Origin: Oegoconia quadripuncta
Lineage: Eukaryota; Arthropoda; Insecta; Lepidoptera; Autostichidae
Reading direction: 5' to 3'
NCBI GenBank assembly: GCA_949316235.1
Contig: OX438757.1
Location: forward strand, 9,852,657 to 9,916,656
DNA: 64,000 nt
This document shows positions 32,292 through 43,546 of this stretch, one piece after another. Every line of letters starts with the position of its first letter. Positions within the stretch are counted from its first letter, which is position 1. The translations under genes and the position numbers were made by a program. The notes under the pieces are model-generated. The model searched no databases, was not told the DNA's origin, and saw only the letters and a list, made by a program, of their open reading frames with translations.

Positions 32292-33285
32292 AGCCATTGT
32301 ATTGTAAGTCGAAAGTAGTAGTTGATGCAGGTTCGACACACACTTGGACGATTTTTTCAACACGTCCTCGGTTTAATCAAATTAGGCTCGTCAAGGCCCC
32401 GTTCCACTCACATAAGCCCTATGATTTTCATTAATTCCTCTTATTCATCTTCTCTACAAAATTCTCTGTTCTTCTCTAATTATCTACCCATTTCTATATA
32501 GATAGATACAATAAAACAATAGAGCGGCCTGCTCATTCATTTTCTCATCATCATTGAGACTTCTTTGGAGTGGAGAATGGACTCACCACTAATTGCAACG
32601 TTTAACTACGGACGAAACTTACGCCATTTTGTTCTTCATATTTATATTTACGAAAACAATCTCCCTCATATTTTCAACAAGGGCAAAATAAAAGAGCGGG
32701 ATGACCTAAATGTCGAAAATAGTGAAGGTGATTTGCATTGCGTAATAGGGGGCTACAAATTAAATCACGCGTTTTTATGACCGCCCGGGTCGATCCTTTG
32801 TGCTCAAACACGTAAGGTTCAAAAGGCCCTTCATCAAAATAGAATAGCCCATGTCCGGTCAGGTAAACGCATTAGTTACTAGAGAGGATTCTGTGCTGAG
32901 CGAATATTTGGTTAATTAATCTAAGGCGATCCATCCATCACTTATTTATGTGACACGAACTATGAAAAATTTACAAGAAAAGGTTTAAAAATGTAGAGAG
33001 GCAATTTTGTAAACTTAACTTATAATCTACTAGCTCTCTAGATCGTAGATAGTATCCTATGACGTAACTATTTGTATTATTTTATTTAATGACGCGATCA
33101 CTTTATAGCTAAATCATATTTTATTCTTATTTTAATGAAATAATATGTTCAGCGGTGGAGGTCCTGTGATGAATATGAGAAAATGCCAAAGTGAAAAAAA
33201 AAACTAATCTAATTAACTATGTACTCCATAATCATATGATGTATGGCTTATAAAATAAATAAGATTAAAAAAAAAAACTAGTTCA
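32292..33285. other. No recognisable feature
   Basis: AT-rich; the 71-codon ORF at 32565-32780 has no motif known to me. Confidence 0.3.
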
Positions 33286-33287
33286 GC

Positions 33288-33330
33288 AGTTTACGGGCAG
33301 AGAGACTGTCCTTCGCATTTATAATATTAG
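33288..33330 (+). repeat. Repeat F-like terminal fragment
   Basis: GTTCAGCAGTTTACGGGCAG, then TTCGCATTTATAATATTAGT, is the usual distal end of the family. Confidence 0.5.
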
Positions 33331-33331
33331 T

Positions 33332-34245
33332 ATCGAAAGTTAAATATTGGGATAAGAAGATACTGTCTATGTCATTACGATCTCATATCTTTATAACAAA
33401 ATATATATTTTTTACGTTTTACTGAATTTATTCACAAAATACCTATTTACATCTGTATTTTTACGGCCCACAAAAATTATCACACCCACACAAAGAGCAG
33501 CGGATAAAGCCACTTTTAAATTCATGATATAAAAATGTTGCTTTATCTAAGGTTTAGCAAAAATTTAGTTCGTGACTCGATGGTGAGATAAGCTACGAAT
33601 CCAAAGCTAAAGAGCATAAGCTCAGGTGTATGACCTTTTATAAAAATCACGTACACGAATGTACGTTTCATGAACATATTTTTAAGTCTGTGGGTTTTTA
33701 CCTTTTTAATCTCGACATCATGGCAATTCAGTCCACCGTTTGGTACAAATTTTAAACAATTTACGTTTGTTTACATTTGAGTCGGAAAATATTTATGTAA
33801 GAGTAAGCACTGTGGGTAAGTTAGTACTCTTATTAATCTGTACTATTGTTTAAATAATATTAGACCTATTAAATGACTTGTACTATTGGTGGATTCATAA
33901 GAGTGGAATTGTAAAAATTTTAAAGGAAAAAAATCAATTATATAGCCTAACCTAACTTCAGAATAACTCTGAAAACTTTACCTTGAATTGGGTATAGGTT
34001 GGAAGTGATGATTGTTGCGATTCGTTATTTCCCATATAGGAAAATATTTGCTCTTTTCTCATAAACAGTTATTACAAGCTTTTACTTACCTTACAATGTT
34101 CGTATGTAAATAGTAAGTAAGTGTTGCGTTTCAAAATTTGCAAACCATTTTCAACCATTTGAGCTGTATTTTGGCGTTATATAAGTTCGGTGACAATGCA
34201 TTATTATGACACCATCGAGCTGATCTGATGATGGGGACGGGAACA
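33332..34245. other. No recognisable feature
   Basis: AT-rich, no coding signal and no family seen elsewhere in the window. Confidence 0.3.
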
Positions 34246-34246
34246 A

Positions 34247-34552
34247 AAAATTTCGTATTCCCATACAAAGTAAACCATTCTGAAATCACCTTTAGTATGA
34301 AAATCCAACAATTTTCGACTGGTTACTCCACTCCTGATTACGAACAACTTTCCACTAGGAACCATAGCTGAATGCAGGCGAAAATTGTTCGACTTCCATA
34401 ATAAAGTTGGCTTAAGAATTGTTTACCTTGTATGAGTAATCGAAAATTTTGTGATCAAATTCGACTAAAGTTCCTTGGGGAAAGTTGTTCGTAATTAAAA
34501 GTGGCATCACTAGTTAATGGGAATTACACTAATTCAAATTCACCCTGTATAT
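34247..34552. mobile_element. Foldback MITE, rearranged second copy
   Basis: Contains CCCATACAAAGTAAACCATTC, CCAACAATTTTCGACTGG, CCTGATTACGAACAACTTTCC, GGCGAAAATTGTTCG and the right terminus TTCAAATTCACCCTGTATA, all shared with 1298-1676. The order differs: the outer part of the left arm is lost, and a GATTACGAACAACTT block now lies in the middle. Confidence 0.65.
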
Positions 34553-34595
34553 GTCATGTTAACAGATTATTAGTCGATGATTTTTTGGCGTGATT

Positions 34596-34765
34596 ATATC
34601 CATCATCACCATCACCTTAGTCCACTGCTAAACATAAGCCTGTCTCAGGGCGTGTCACAGACTGTGAACTTCGATTCGGTTTCCAATAACTGCCAGCAGT
34701 GTTGCACAGATCGTCGTACCATCTCGCGTCCCATACTTCGTTTGCCGAGACGTGGTCTCCACTAA
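34596..34765 (-). mobile_element. RTE-like LINE 3' end
   Basis: On the minus strand: VEWRPRLGKRSMGRARWYDD (34765-34700), AGSYW, then CTGTCTCAGG and a tail preceded by TAGCAGTGGACTAAGG with (GATGGT)n at 34597-34612. The WRPR-GKRS-GR..W.DDL..AGS.W spacing is that of RTE C-termini. Confidence 0.65.
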
Positions 34766-34767
34766 AG

Positions 34768-36260
34768 AACTCGTTTTTTCTAAATCGCGACAGATTGCTA
34801 CTTTAATTTATCAATTCTCAAAGCTATATCAACAAATCTCGTGTACTGACGAATAATCTCGTTTCTGATCTTATCCCTCACAGAAATTCCGAGCATAGCT
34901 CTTTACTATTCCCCCACATATTTAAGTTTGTGCAAACTGAATTTTCAATGTTATAAAGAACACGTAATGCGTGAACTCCATTCAATTATTCATTCAGTGG
35001 TGGCTAATTTACATGCACTACGCATGCATTGTATCGTGCTATGCTACACATGGCGCTACGCCGTAGCAATAGATGGTACGGAAGAGTTTGCTTAATTTTT
35101 AATCTTCGATAATGAAAGAGAATATACAATTATTACGATACAATTTCAGGTCGAAACTTTACGACGGAGGGAATATCTAGTTAAGAAAGATTAATTGGTT
35201 ATATTTAGACCAAGGCATGTCCGCCTCAGGCTTACAACTTTTTCTTCGTTACTTCTTTATCCCCAGTAAGATGGCCGGTGTTTGTGGCTACTGAATATGC
35301 AAAGCGGGGGTGTCTTTAATATCGTAGTGATAAATGGAAAAGTAAATCTATGTCCGTCAGTCAGAATAAATTTGTTTTTTTTGTATAATTTCTCAACTAG
35401 ATAGTAATTTCTTTGAGATTATTTCAGACGATCTTAGATTCTGTCTCCTTAATGTTAACTACAAACCAAAAGAACACAGTGGCGTACATAATGTTTTACT
35501 TTTCCTTTTGCACTTTTGATTTAAGCTACTTTGTTTTGACAGACAATTTAAATAAATAAATAGTAGCTAAAAGGTATTATTCACCACAAAGTTAATTTAA
35601 GAAGTAATTGACAATAAAAATAGATGAAACTGTGATGAAAAGGTAGGAACTTTGCTGATTTTTAGTCCAAGTAGAGTAGTTACTGCCACCAAGGAATTAA
35701 TTACTATTGCTCTATAAATAAAAAAAAACAAATACCTTGAATTCCACTATTCTAAACTAATTATTTTGTCAGGTTCATATTAATTTCACTGCTATCACCA
35801 TTAATACTTCTCGCAATTACGTAATCTCGTTAAAATAGACGAACGTGCGTGTCGGTGACAAGTGCAACAGGGGGTATTTCGGCCTTCGGAAATTCAAACG
35901 TATTCTAGTTGCTTCATAAAGTTTTCATACACTTCCGTCCTGTTTATATACTGTTATCTTCCGTCTCGTCATAGGTGCACAGCTTGTGTTCCGTAAATGC
36001 ACACGTAACATATTCTTTCAAGCCAAAAAAAAGGTGTATTCAAAAAACATGCTTGGAAATTTAAGCATCATTTCGACAACCTTCTTCCAAATAGGTAAAT
36101 CGGCGGCCGGCAACTAGCAATCCTTATTTGTCGTGTTTAGCGGCGGTATAAATTACTATGAAAACTATATCTGCCATGTAATTTAAAAATGGAACTATTA
36201 ATTATCCTCCGAAATATGGTAACCACGAAGGTAAATTACCGAAGGTTTTATTTAAAACAG
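34768..36260. other. No recognisable feature
   Basis: AT-rich. A short palindrome GCTACGCCGTAGC lies at about 35051-35063. No coding signal. Confidence 0.3.
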
Positions 36261-36265
36261 TTATA

Positions 36266-36480
36266 TTGACGCCTGAAAAATTATTGTTGTTAGTCATTGA
36301 TTTTGTTTGGAATTTAATAATTGTGTTGATAATTAGTTGTAAATAAATTAGTCGAAGGGAAGAGTGGTGAGTCTGATGAACATAATTTTGTCGGTACATT
36401 CAACAACTGTATTTCAAATAAAATGTTCTATATAGGTACTACTTAGTTTGAATTTCCGCGCATTATTTGAGAAATAGTAC
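36266..36480 (+). repeat. Family G, middle fragment
   Basis: GCCTGAAAAATTATTGTTGTT (36271 onward), then after about 115 bp AAATGTTCTATATAGGTACT and GAATTTCCGCGCATTATTTG (36420-36480). Both blocks occur in the same order, about 40 bp apart, in the minus-strand copy at 62400-62540. This copy therefore has about 80 bp of extra DNA between them. The coding frame is not kept. Confidence 0.55.
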
Positions 36481-36481
36481 A

Positions 36482-37000
36482 TTGTTACCCTAGCGGTGAA
36501 AGTAACTGGAACGTGAACCTCGCTACGCTCGGATGCCAAACCCCGTCTCGGAACTAAATAAGTCTTTAACCCGGGGTAAACACTGTGCTTTTCATTACGA
36601 TTACAAGGAAAGTAAAAATTAAAACATGAGCTAATATAAATCTCTGCTATACGGAAGTATAAACAAAACTCTGCAACTCGGAAAATAAAAGAAAATCGAA
36701 TTACCCCTTTCCCGCCGATTTTGTTTTTTTTTCTGTAGCCGGCCAGCTATTCAGCCATTATTTTTCATTTACATCATTGAAAAAATAGTAAATACTTTTG
36801 CCCAAATCTATGTTATTTTAACGAAATAGTTGAAACTAAATTATAATAAAGTCATTTAAAAATATATATTCTTTCATTTAATACTTAAATTTATGTTATT
36901 TCAATTTTACATCGCGCTGTAATTGAGTGGCTGCAGAGAAAGTTGGAACATGGTTCAATAGAAATTTGAAAATAGAACTAGTTTTTTTTTAATTTGACAG
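36482..37000. other. No recognisable feature
   Basis: AT-rich spacer between two family G fragments, with a GC-richer start (36490-36570). Confidence 0.3.
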
Positions 37001-37002
37001 GG

Positions 37003-37541
37003 GGCTTTTTGGCGGGATCTCAGCGAGTGATGTTGCATTTTTATTTCTTATAATTTGTGCATTCTGAGATTGCAGTTGTAGAGTAGTTTTCTGAGCAAAA
37101 GTCAGTGATGGTGTATAAGTGAAGGGAAGTGATTAAAGTGCGTGACAAAGCTTTCAGGTTCCCACAAGAAGTCGCCAAAATCTTTCGTAAAGCATTCTGC
37201 CACTTTACTGAAGAATGACTTGACCGTAACTAGACTCTGTATACGCCAAGTAGTACTGAAGAAATAAGAGAAATAAGACATGGCTGTATGGACTTAGATT
37301 CGTTTGGAGTGAATTGATAAAAAAATATTTGACAGCTGTCACTTGAAAGCGATTCTCCCTAGGGCTGAAAATTATTACTTTTAACCCGCTCCTTAGGCAA
37401 CTTCAGACCTAATTTCCGAGTATGAGTAATGAAAAGTACTATATAAGCCTTGGCCGCAACCAGGCATTGATGAACTTACTTAGGTATGTGTGCCTCGGCT
37501 TCAGTAATGTAAGTACTATAATCTCTGAAGTAATGTACTGT
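37003..37541 (+). repeat. Family G, leader plus degraded body
   Basis: Begins GGCTTTTTGGCGGGATCTC, keeps AATTTGTGCATTCT, AAGTGAAGGGAAGTG, TTCCCACAAGAAGTCGCC, TTCTGCCACTTTACTGAAGA and ACTAGACTCTGTATACGCC, then TEEIREIRHGCMDLD. Compared with 62284-62920, about 37 bp are missing after CGCCAAGTA, which shifts the frame. Later parts match as AAAAGTACTATATAAGCC and GCATTGATGAACTTA. It is a non-functional copy of an element or gene fragment of unknown identity. Confidence 0.6.
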
Positions 37542-37544
37542 GGT

Positions 37545-37858
37545 AGCTGTGTAGAAATGAAAGTATTTACGTAATTAAGGTATTTTATATTAAATTATGT
37601 ACTTAACTATTATTGTTATTGTTCGTATACGCTTCATTGTATAAGTACAAGATTTAAAAAATGCAACAATGGTAAAACACAAGTAAATAAAAAGGCGAAC
37701 TTACCATCGAGGAACTTGTTCCAGTTAAGCTTAGAATAGCCGTAAGGACATATTAATTAAATTATTTTAGTATTTAGATCTAATAGTACAGCGCACTAGT
37801 ACACTTAAAAGACGCCACTGGTAGGGAATATGTCCAACTATCCATCTAGTCCATCAAA
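37545..37858. other. No recognisable feature
   Basis: AT-rich. Confidence 0.3.
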
Positions 37859-37861
37859 CTT

Positions 37862-37935
37862 ACAATTAATATTATATATTATAAATGCGAAAGTTTAAAT
37901 GTTTATTTACTCAATGATAAACTTTGATACATGAG
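37862..37935 (-). repeat. Repeat F terminal fragment
   Basis: AATATTATATATTATAAATGCG and AAAGTTTAAATGTTTATTTAC correspond to 63775-63810, the TATAATATTA end read in reverse. Confidence 0.5.
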
Positions 37936-38230
37936 TAGAATATGCACTAGAATAAGATATGAAATTTACACAAACGAATTTCACGCAAGCGAAACAAGCA
38001 ATAACATCTTATGCAAGCAAAGCCCGATTATCATAAGATCTGTTAGAGACTTTGGTGCTTACCATCCAAATATCTACAAGCTATAAACATTGTAACAACA
38101 TTATGATTACGGTAAATATCCCTACAATGTTTCATATGGAATATCTATTTTGATCATGTGGTTTAATCTTCATTGATGCTCTCATAAATGGTAACGATTT
38201 ACGAAAATCTACCACGTCGAACCTGTGGGA

Positions 38231-38370
38231 CCTATTATGTAATTTTACCGATAACGTCATCGTAATTTTGCACCAATAAGAAAACGTCAAATTGCCTAGC
38301 GAGTACTAAACCAACCAATCACACGTCAGAACGTAATTGGTGACAATATCAAAGAGGTTACATAATAGCC
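38231..38370. repeat. Possible small MITE
   Basis: CCTATTATGTAATTTTACCG at 38231 and the reverse complement of 38350-38370 (GGCTATTATGTAACCTCTTT) share a start, followed by a weakly matching GATAACGTCA / GATATTGTCA block. About 140 bp in total. No target-site duplication was identified. Confidence 0.3.
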
Positions 38371-38371
38371 C

Positions 38372-38755
38372 CACCCCACAGAGCGATGGTTCTGGTAATG
38401 ACCAGAAGTAGGTAGTATTAGCACAGAATTAATATAGTATGAGTCAAGAGCAACCTATATCATTATAAAAAAAAAATGCAAACCTAAATACGAGATATAA
38501 AGTAATGTGAAATAGAGGCAATGCGATGATATTTATTCAAGAAACCAACATCTTTCTTAATAGTAGGTACAAAGTAACAAGTAATACATAAATATAGCCA
38601 ATAACAGGTTTCGATATATTACTTCACATTAATACTATTTTATTATTTGAATAGTTCCGTGATTTTAAACTGACGTTATAGCAGAAGTATAACAACTTAC
38701 AAGAAAATATTAAAGAAATAATGGAACCAATTATGCCCTTAAGTATTGTAATTAC
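38372..38755. other. No recognisable feature
   Basis: AT-rich with an A-run at 38467-38475. Confidence 0.3.
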
Positions 38756-38756
38756 C

Positions 38757-38838
38757 TGCGGGTGAGGGTGCGTGTGTATGTGTGCGTGTGTGTGTGTGCG
38801 AGGGTGGGTGTGTATTGTGATGTGAGTGTGTGGCTGCG
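38757..38838 (+). repeat. Interrupted (GT)n microsatellite
   Basis: GTGCGTGTGTATGTGTGCG and related units with GGGT and GTAT interruptions. The minus-strand His/Thr-rich ORF over it is an artefact of the repeat. Confidence 0.8.
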
Positions 38839-38839
38839 T

Positions 38840-39138
38840 ATGCATGCGTAGAGAAATCGTAATTATTATAATTTATTACTAAAGTAATAGCTTGTTCTTT
38901 AAACATTTTGTAACCCTAGATACAAATGCAGCTTTCGAAAGACTGAATGGATCTAAATCTGAGAATTGTTTATTATAATGTACGAATATACGACTCATAG
39001 GGCAGTTTTGAGCATATATACTTATTGACTATTTTTTACCACAAATTTTAAATAAGTACAAACTGTGAAGGGCCAGACTCCTAAAGGACGGAAATATTGT
39101 TTTCTTATATCGCTGAGACAGAATAACTATGCCATCTA
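38840..39138. other. No recognisable feature
   Basis: AT-rich. Confidence 0.3.
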
Positions 39139-39139
39139 T

Positions 39140-39235
39140 ACTAATTCCAGAGTAACAGGTTGGACTCTAGGGTAACTGTCTCTGGAATTCTATGGGGGAG
39201 GCGTGTATTCAGCAGTGGACTTCCTGTGTCTGATA
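39140..39235 (+). mobile_element. RTE-like LINE 3' end, degenerate
   Basis: TCTCTGGAATTCTATGGGGG, then AGGCGTGTATTCAGCAGTGG and ACTTCCTGTGTCTGATAC, match 20255-20310 (TCTCTAGAAATCTATGGG ... TTTTCAGCAGTGGACATCC). No open frame is left. Confidence 0.5.
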
Positions 39236-39727
39236 CTATTTAAATAACAGACCAAAATTTTGTTCTTCAATCTATTATTAAAGCAAATTATTATTTATTT
39301 ACGCACAAATAAATAACCCAAGTCATCAAAATACACCCTTTCAAAAGCATTAAAGACAAACAACAAGTGATAAATTCTATTTTGAGGAAGGACAATGTTT
39401 TCAACATCCATTTCTCTTTCGAGATTTGTTTTCCAATACGATTCCTTTTCATGGACAGCCTGTGCACAAGGCCATTGACTCGTTTTAGTACAGTTTCAAA
39501 ATTATGTCAGTAGCCAAAATTTATCATATATTTTAGTATTTATGACAAATAAACTGTAAATGCATTGCAATCAAGTTCATTTTATTTTGACTTGATTTAC
39601 GTAAGAAAAAAAAGACAGAGAAAAATAGATTATATTGCAATGACCGCAAGATAAATTTTTCTTAAATGCTAAGATATATTTGTCCACTTTCGCTGCTCAA
39701 TATTTTTAATGCTAACTGTATGCGGAA

Positions 39728-39790
39728 GGTGTCTGTATCTAAATAAATATGCGGAAGCTTCGCATATTTATGTAGGTACTTACAGACACC
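39728..39790. repeat. Two-stage hairpin
   Basis: Outer arms GGTGTCTGTA (39728-39737) and TACAGACACC (39781-39790); inner arms ATAAATATGCG (39743-39753) and CGCATATTTAT (39761-39771) around GAAGCTT. Both pairs match exactly, with an asymmetric internal bulge (5 and 9 nt). Confidence 0.6.
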
Positions 39791-39791
39791 C

Positions 39792-40622
39792 ATTTGTTTA
39801 CGAAATGTCCATGTTTTATTCACCAACGGATTTGTTACATTTTTCATAGATACTTTGGATAGCAATCTGCGAAACTCCTGCTCAAACATTTGCTATATTT
39901 ATAGGAATGGTACAGACACAGAAATTATGAAAATGTCGATGCTTTTGCGTCCCAATTGAATCCCACTGAATAGGTAAATTTATGTCCGACTGCTCATCTG
40001 ACAGCCAGTAATTTCAAGCCGCTCGTAAACTCCATCTTGGCTTAACGGCCTTTATTTAGAACTCATCATTGAAACAAAGAAATACCTTTTTATTTATTTA
40101 AAATGCCCCTAATGGTCCATCATCCAGTGACAGATCGCACCAAACGTTACTTAACTTAGTTTTTGGGTGCGATACAGCTACCACAAACAGAAAGGCACAA
40201 GCCGCGTCAACAAAGTATCTGACATACCTAATTTAATTAGGCAACAGCTGTGTTCTCAGCTAAAGCCTGTAATGTGGTAATACGCCAGGATTACTGCGGT
40301 CTTAGGCATTTCGAGGGAAAATGAACACAATCTCTATGTCCCATAAGTATACGAGAATGAACATTCGAACTAAGAAAGTTACGTAAAATCTCTACGTTTT
40401 GTGTGTCCGTATGACAAAAATGTTTATGGTATGGTAATTTCTTCTTTATATTATAAACTGCATTTAGATGATATCAATAAGCTCGTTAGTTAGCTAATGG
40501 GTATTTGTATTTACAAAATGATTTTTTATGTGTCATTTCTTGAGAGTAATGTCTTTGTTATTAACGACTATGGGATGATTTCATGAAAAGTGAAAGCAAA
40601 TAGATAGAGAACACTAATATAA
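39792..40622. other. No recognisable feature
   Basis: AT-rich; no coding signal. Confidence 0.3.
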
Positions 40623-40624
40623 AT

Positions 40625-40832
40625 AAATATAAATATTTCAAACACTTACACCAACAATTAGTCCCAAGCTAAGCAAAGCTTGTACTATGGATACTGGATG
40701 ACGGATAAACATACATAAATATTTATTTAAACATCCATGGTATATTCATCACACAAGTTACCTCGGGTTTCGAAGCCGCAACCGTTGACTTCGCAGATAG
40801 GGTTACTATCTACTACACCAATTGGTCGTCGG
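40625..40832 (-). mobile_element. SINE-B
   Basis: Reading the minus strand: CGACGACCAATTGGTGTAGT head, mutated B box GCGGCTTCGAAACCCG, the body, then GTTTATCCGTCATCCAGTATC and a TATTTAT tail at 40625. The body's central TTCCCGAGTC block is lost. Confidence 0.75.
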
Positions 40833-40833
40833 A

Positions 40834-41186
40834 AAATAACAGCAGTTACTTCTAGACCTTTTGGACTCTGTATATCCATGTATTCTTTCTATCCTGCACA
40901 CGATACAGATGTGACATTGCGGCGCATATTATTAAGCTTCTGCTGACCTGATAATCTCGAACAATGCATAATACCTAGCTGCGCTATACCTATTCATTAT
41001 ATTGTTTCATTGTATTGTTGTACTTAGGCTGTTTGGTGTTAGCCTGGTTGGTGAAGTTTTAAATTTTTAATGATTGTGTTATTAGATATAGGTATGGCGT
41101 GCAAGATGACGTAGTGAGTACGATAGAAAGAGATATGTTTGGGTTTTTATTATGGGGTTTAAGCATATAAAACTAATGAGTGAAAC
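40834..41186. other. No recognisable feature
   Basis: AT-rich. Confidence 0.3.
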
Positions 41187-41189
41187 GAG

Positions 41190-41350
41190 AATAACGAAAG
41201 TGGGAATGGAAGGGTCGGTAAAGGTCGACCAAGAAGGACGTACGTCAACCAAGTGACTGACGTACTCACAAAAGGTCAGGTGCGCTCAACCACTAACCGA
41301 CGAGGTTATATAAAGGTGTGTTTGGTGAGAGTGGAAAAAGCAAAAGCATC
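41190..41350 (+). mobile_element. LINE 3' coding fragment
   Basis: Frame from 41223: GRPRRTYVNQVTDVLTKGQV, then RSTTNRRGYIKVCLVRVEKA. The GRPRRTY.DQV.DVL.KGQVRS.RNRR pattern is a C-terminal LINE signature I recall from lepidopteran genomes. The element before and after is not recognisable; the ORF continues to 41579 with no motif. Confidence 0.5.
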
Positions 41351-41639
41351 GTATGTCTGGATCGTAGCAAGTGGAATTCGTAAATCCATTGAAATGCCAT
41401 TGTACCACTTCGTTAGCCAATTACTACGAGCACACCATATTTTTATGGTTGCATACTTGTATTGTGCGGTGTTGTACTCTCCAGTCTCCGTCCTGCAATG
41501 TCCACAGAATACCAGCGTCGCGTCCCTGGATTTTAAGAAGTCACTAGCCTCTAACAAAAATTTACACTTTAAAGCTTAATATTTCCTAAATGGATACCTG
41601 ATTCGAAAGAGAAAATTAATCCCCATTTTACGTGTAAGA

Positions 41640-41815
41640 GGAAGCCTAAAAATTTTTCAAGATTTTATTTTACAACTTTGTCGGCGTGATATCCCTGCCA
41701 ATTCACAACTTTCTAGTACTAAGAGTCTCTGTGCTAAGTCTCGGACAGACAGACAGACGGACATGGAGAAACTATAAGGGCTTCTTGTTGACTACAGAAC
41801 CCTAAAAATGACATG
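41640..41815 (+). repeat. Dispersed repeat with GACAGACAGACGG run
   Basis: TCGGACAGACAGACAGACGG, AACTATAAGGGCTTCTTGTTG and ACTACAGAACCCTAAAAATG form a terminal block common in lepidopteran repeats, as I recall it. It is single copy in this window. Confidence 0.4.
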
Positions 41816-41993
41816 AAATTCAAAAACTGCGGACTGTGAAATAAAATAAGCTTCATCATCAGCTGCAGCTGTTTGATTGAATTAACTGGTTTTAGTAAAG
41901 ACACATTATTCGTTTAATTGTGAACTTTACTTTTAACATTACCATGTACACATAACTTATTATGAAATTCAAATATCGTTCTAATGTTAAGTT

Positions 41994-42215
41994 GACCCCC
42001 GACGGAAAACGGTTATAGGTTTGACGACGTTGTATGTGTTTGTGTATCCATATTTGTCCGGATAGTAAGGTATCTTTTATATTAAAGATTAAACTATGAG
42101 AAATGTTTGATGAACATCGGTTAAGCCGTATTACCTTTAAAATAGTTTCATTGTATATTTGTATGACATCATAGCCCTTCGGGGTTGTTTAACCTTTCAA
42201 TGACTTTATTAACAA
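41994..42215 (+). repeat. Dispersed repeat D
   Basis: GACCCCCGACGGAAAACGG, TTTGACGACGTTGTATG, TGATGAACATCGGTTAAGCC and ATAGCCCTTCGGGGTTG in family order. Confidence 0.6.
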
Positions 42216-42216
42216 T

Positions 42217-42983
42217 AATTTTACTCCGTTGTTTAGTTAGTTCACTGTAATCATGCGGGCTTACATATGATTTCAAGTCACAGAATTGGATTATCCCAAC
42301 TCTCCAATCCGTTTTTAATCTGCTCGCAGTCGTCAGACTTAGTTGTATGATAGTAAACTTTTACCGTTCACCTGTAGGTACCTAACTGCGACCCCTTGGT
42401 AGTTGAATACTTCAAATAATTAATGTTTTTCTCAAAACTCGTAACTCCAGTCGAATAAGTATATTTGCATTGTCTGAATAATTTTAAGACAAAAAATTTC
42501 CAGCTTACCCGGTACCTAGTGGCTTAGTTCGTATTTTCTTTTGTAGGAGTCCTTTTTGTTTTACCACAGATGATGCCGAGTCTGAACTCGGGACTAACAA
42601 TGGGCCTAAAAAAACTAAAATAACACAAATAATAAAAAATGAAGTCACTTTAACTTTATATGACCATTCACAAGATTGATACTGCTTTCTGAATGATTTC
42701 TGACTTTGTGTAAATGTTATTTTCCGAAATTACAATTTCCATCAATTTAAACTAACAATTGGCAACACGATTAAGGTAGCAGGCTTAATTTTTAAAGATA
42801 TTGTTTGGAAGGTCGTTGGATTTTGTCATATTTTCCTTAACCTTTTGATCGGTGTCATCATTATTTCATCATCATAGATATCATTTGATAGATAAATTTC
42901 AGTTAATCTTAAATAACATACATACATACGTAACGTCATTCAGATCAGATTGTTAAATAAAATATATTAAAGAAATTACTAAA
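42217..42983. other. No recognisable feature
   Basis: AT-rich. Confidence 0.3.
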
Positions 42984-42984
42984 T

Positions 42985-43545
42985 ATATATACCTAACGTC
43001 TCGACATCTATCCCAAATGGGGTCGGCAGAGATATTCCAATTAATAGCTGTCTACGCCAATCTGCTAACATCGAAACGGAAGATGCGTTTTACGTTTTGT
43101 TAACTACACTGCACCACACATACATACCTACACTCCATTCATACATACACTCATACATGCAATCTAACCAATCCCACCGTTCGTCATATCACACCTCCAC
43201 ATCATCAACTGTCACTAACACTAAGAATATACTACCTACTGCCACCACTGCACATCAAATTTATATGTATTTTCAATACACTATAGTAAAATTTATTACC
43301 ATAGTTTTTCTCCTTGTTCCATCGTGAACAATTGTGTTTGGGTGTTCCAGACATTAAAAGCTTTGTGAGTGAGACAACATCCATGGTTCTTCTTATGAAA
43401 TATACTGAAATGCACACGTGACAGGGGGTGCAGGCAAACGTGCAAAACTATATGTAGATGTTTTTTTGGTGGAAAGTCCATTAGTCGCTTTAACGACTCC
43501 CACGGGAAGAGATAGGTTGGTTCTATTCTAATTTAATTTCCCTAT
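42985..43545 (+). repeat. Dispersed repeat E with an internal insert
   Basis: 5' block CTCGACATCTATCCCAAATG, GGGTCGGCAGAGATATTCC (42990-43050). 3' block GTTTGGGTGTTCCAGACATT, GAAATGCACACGTGACAGGG and CCCACGGGAAGAGATAGG (43330-43525). Between them, 43085-43330 holds CATACA-rich low-complexity sequence. Confidence 0.55.
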
Positions 43546-43546
43546 A

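Noticed and set aside
38624..38845. His/Thr-rich minus-strand ORF
   Set aside because: Product of the (GT)n microsatellite.
43097..43327. 76-codon Thr/Ser/Tyr-rich ORF
   Set aside because: Comes from CATACA-type low-complexity DNA inside repeat E.
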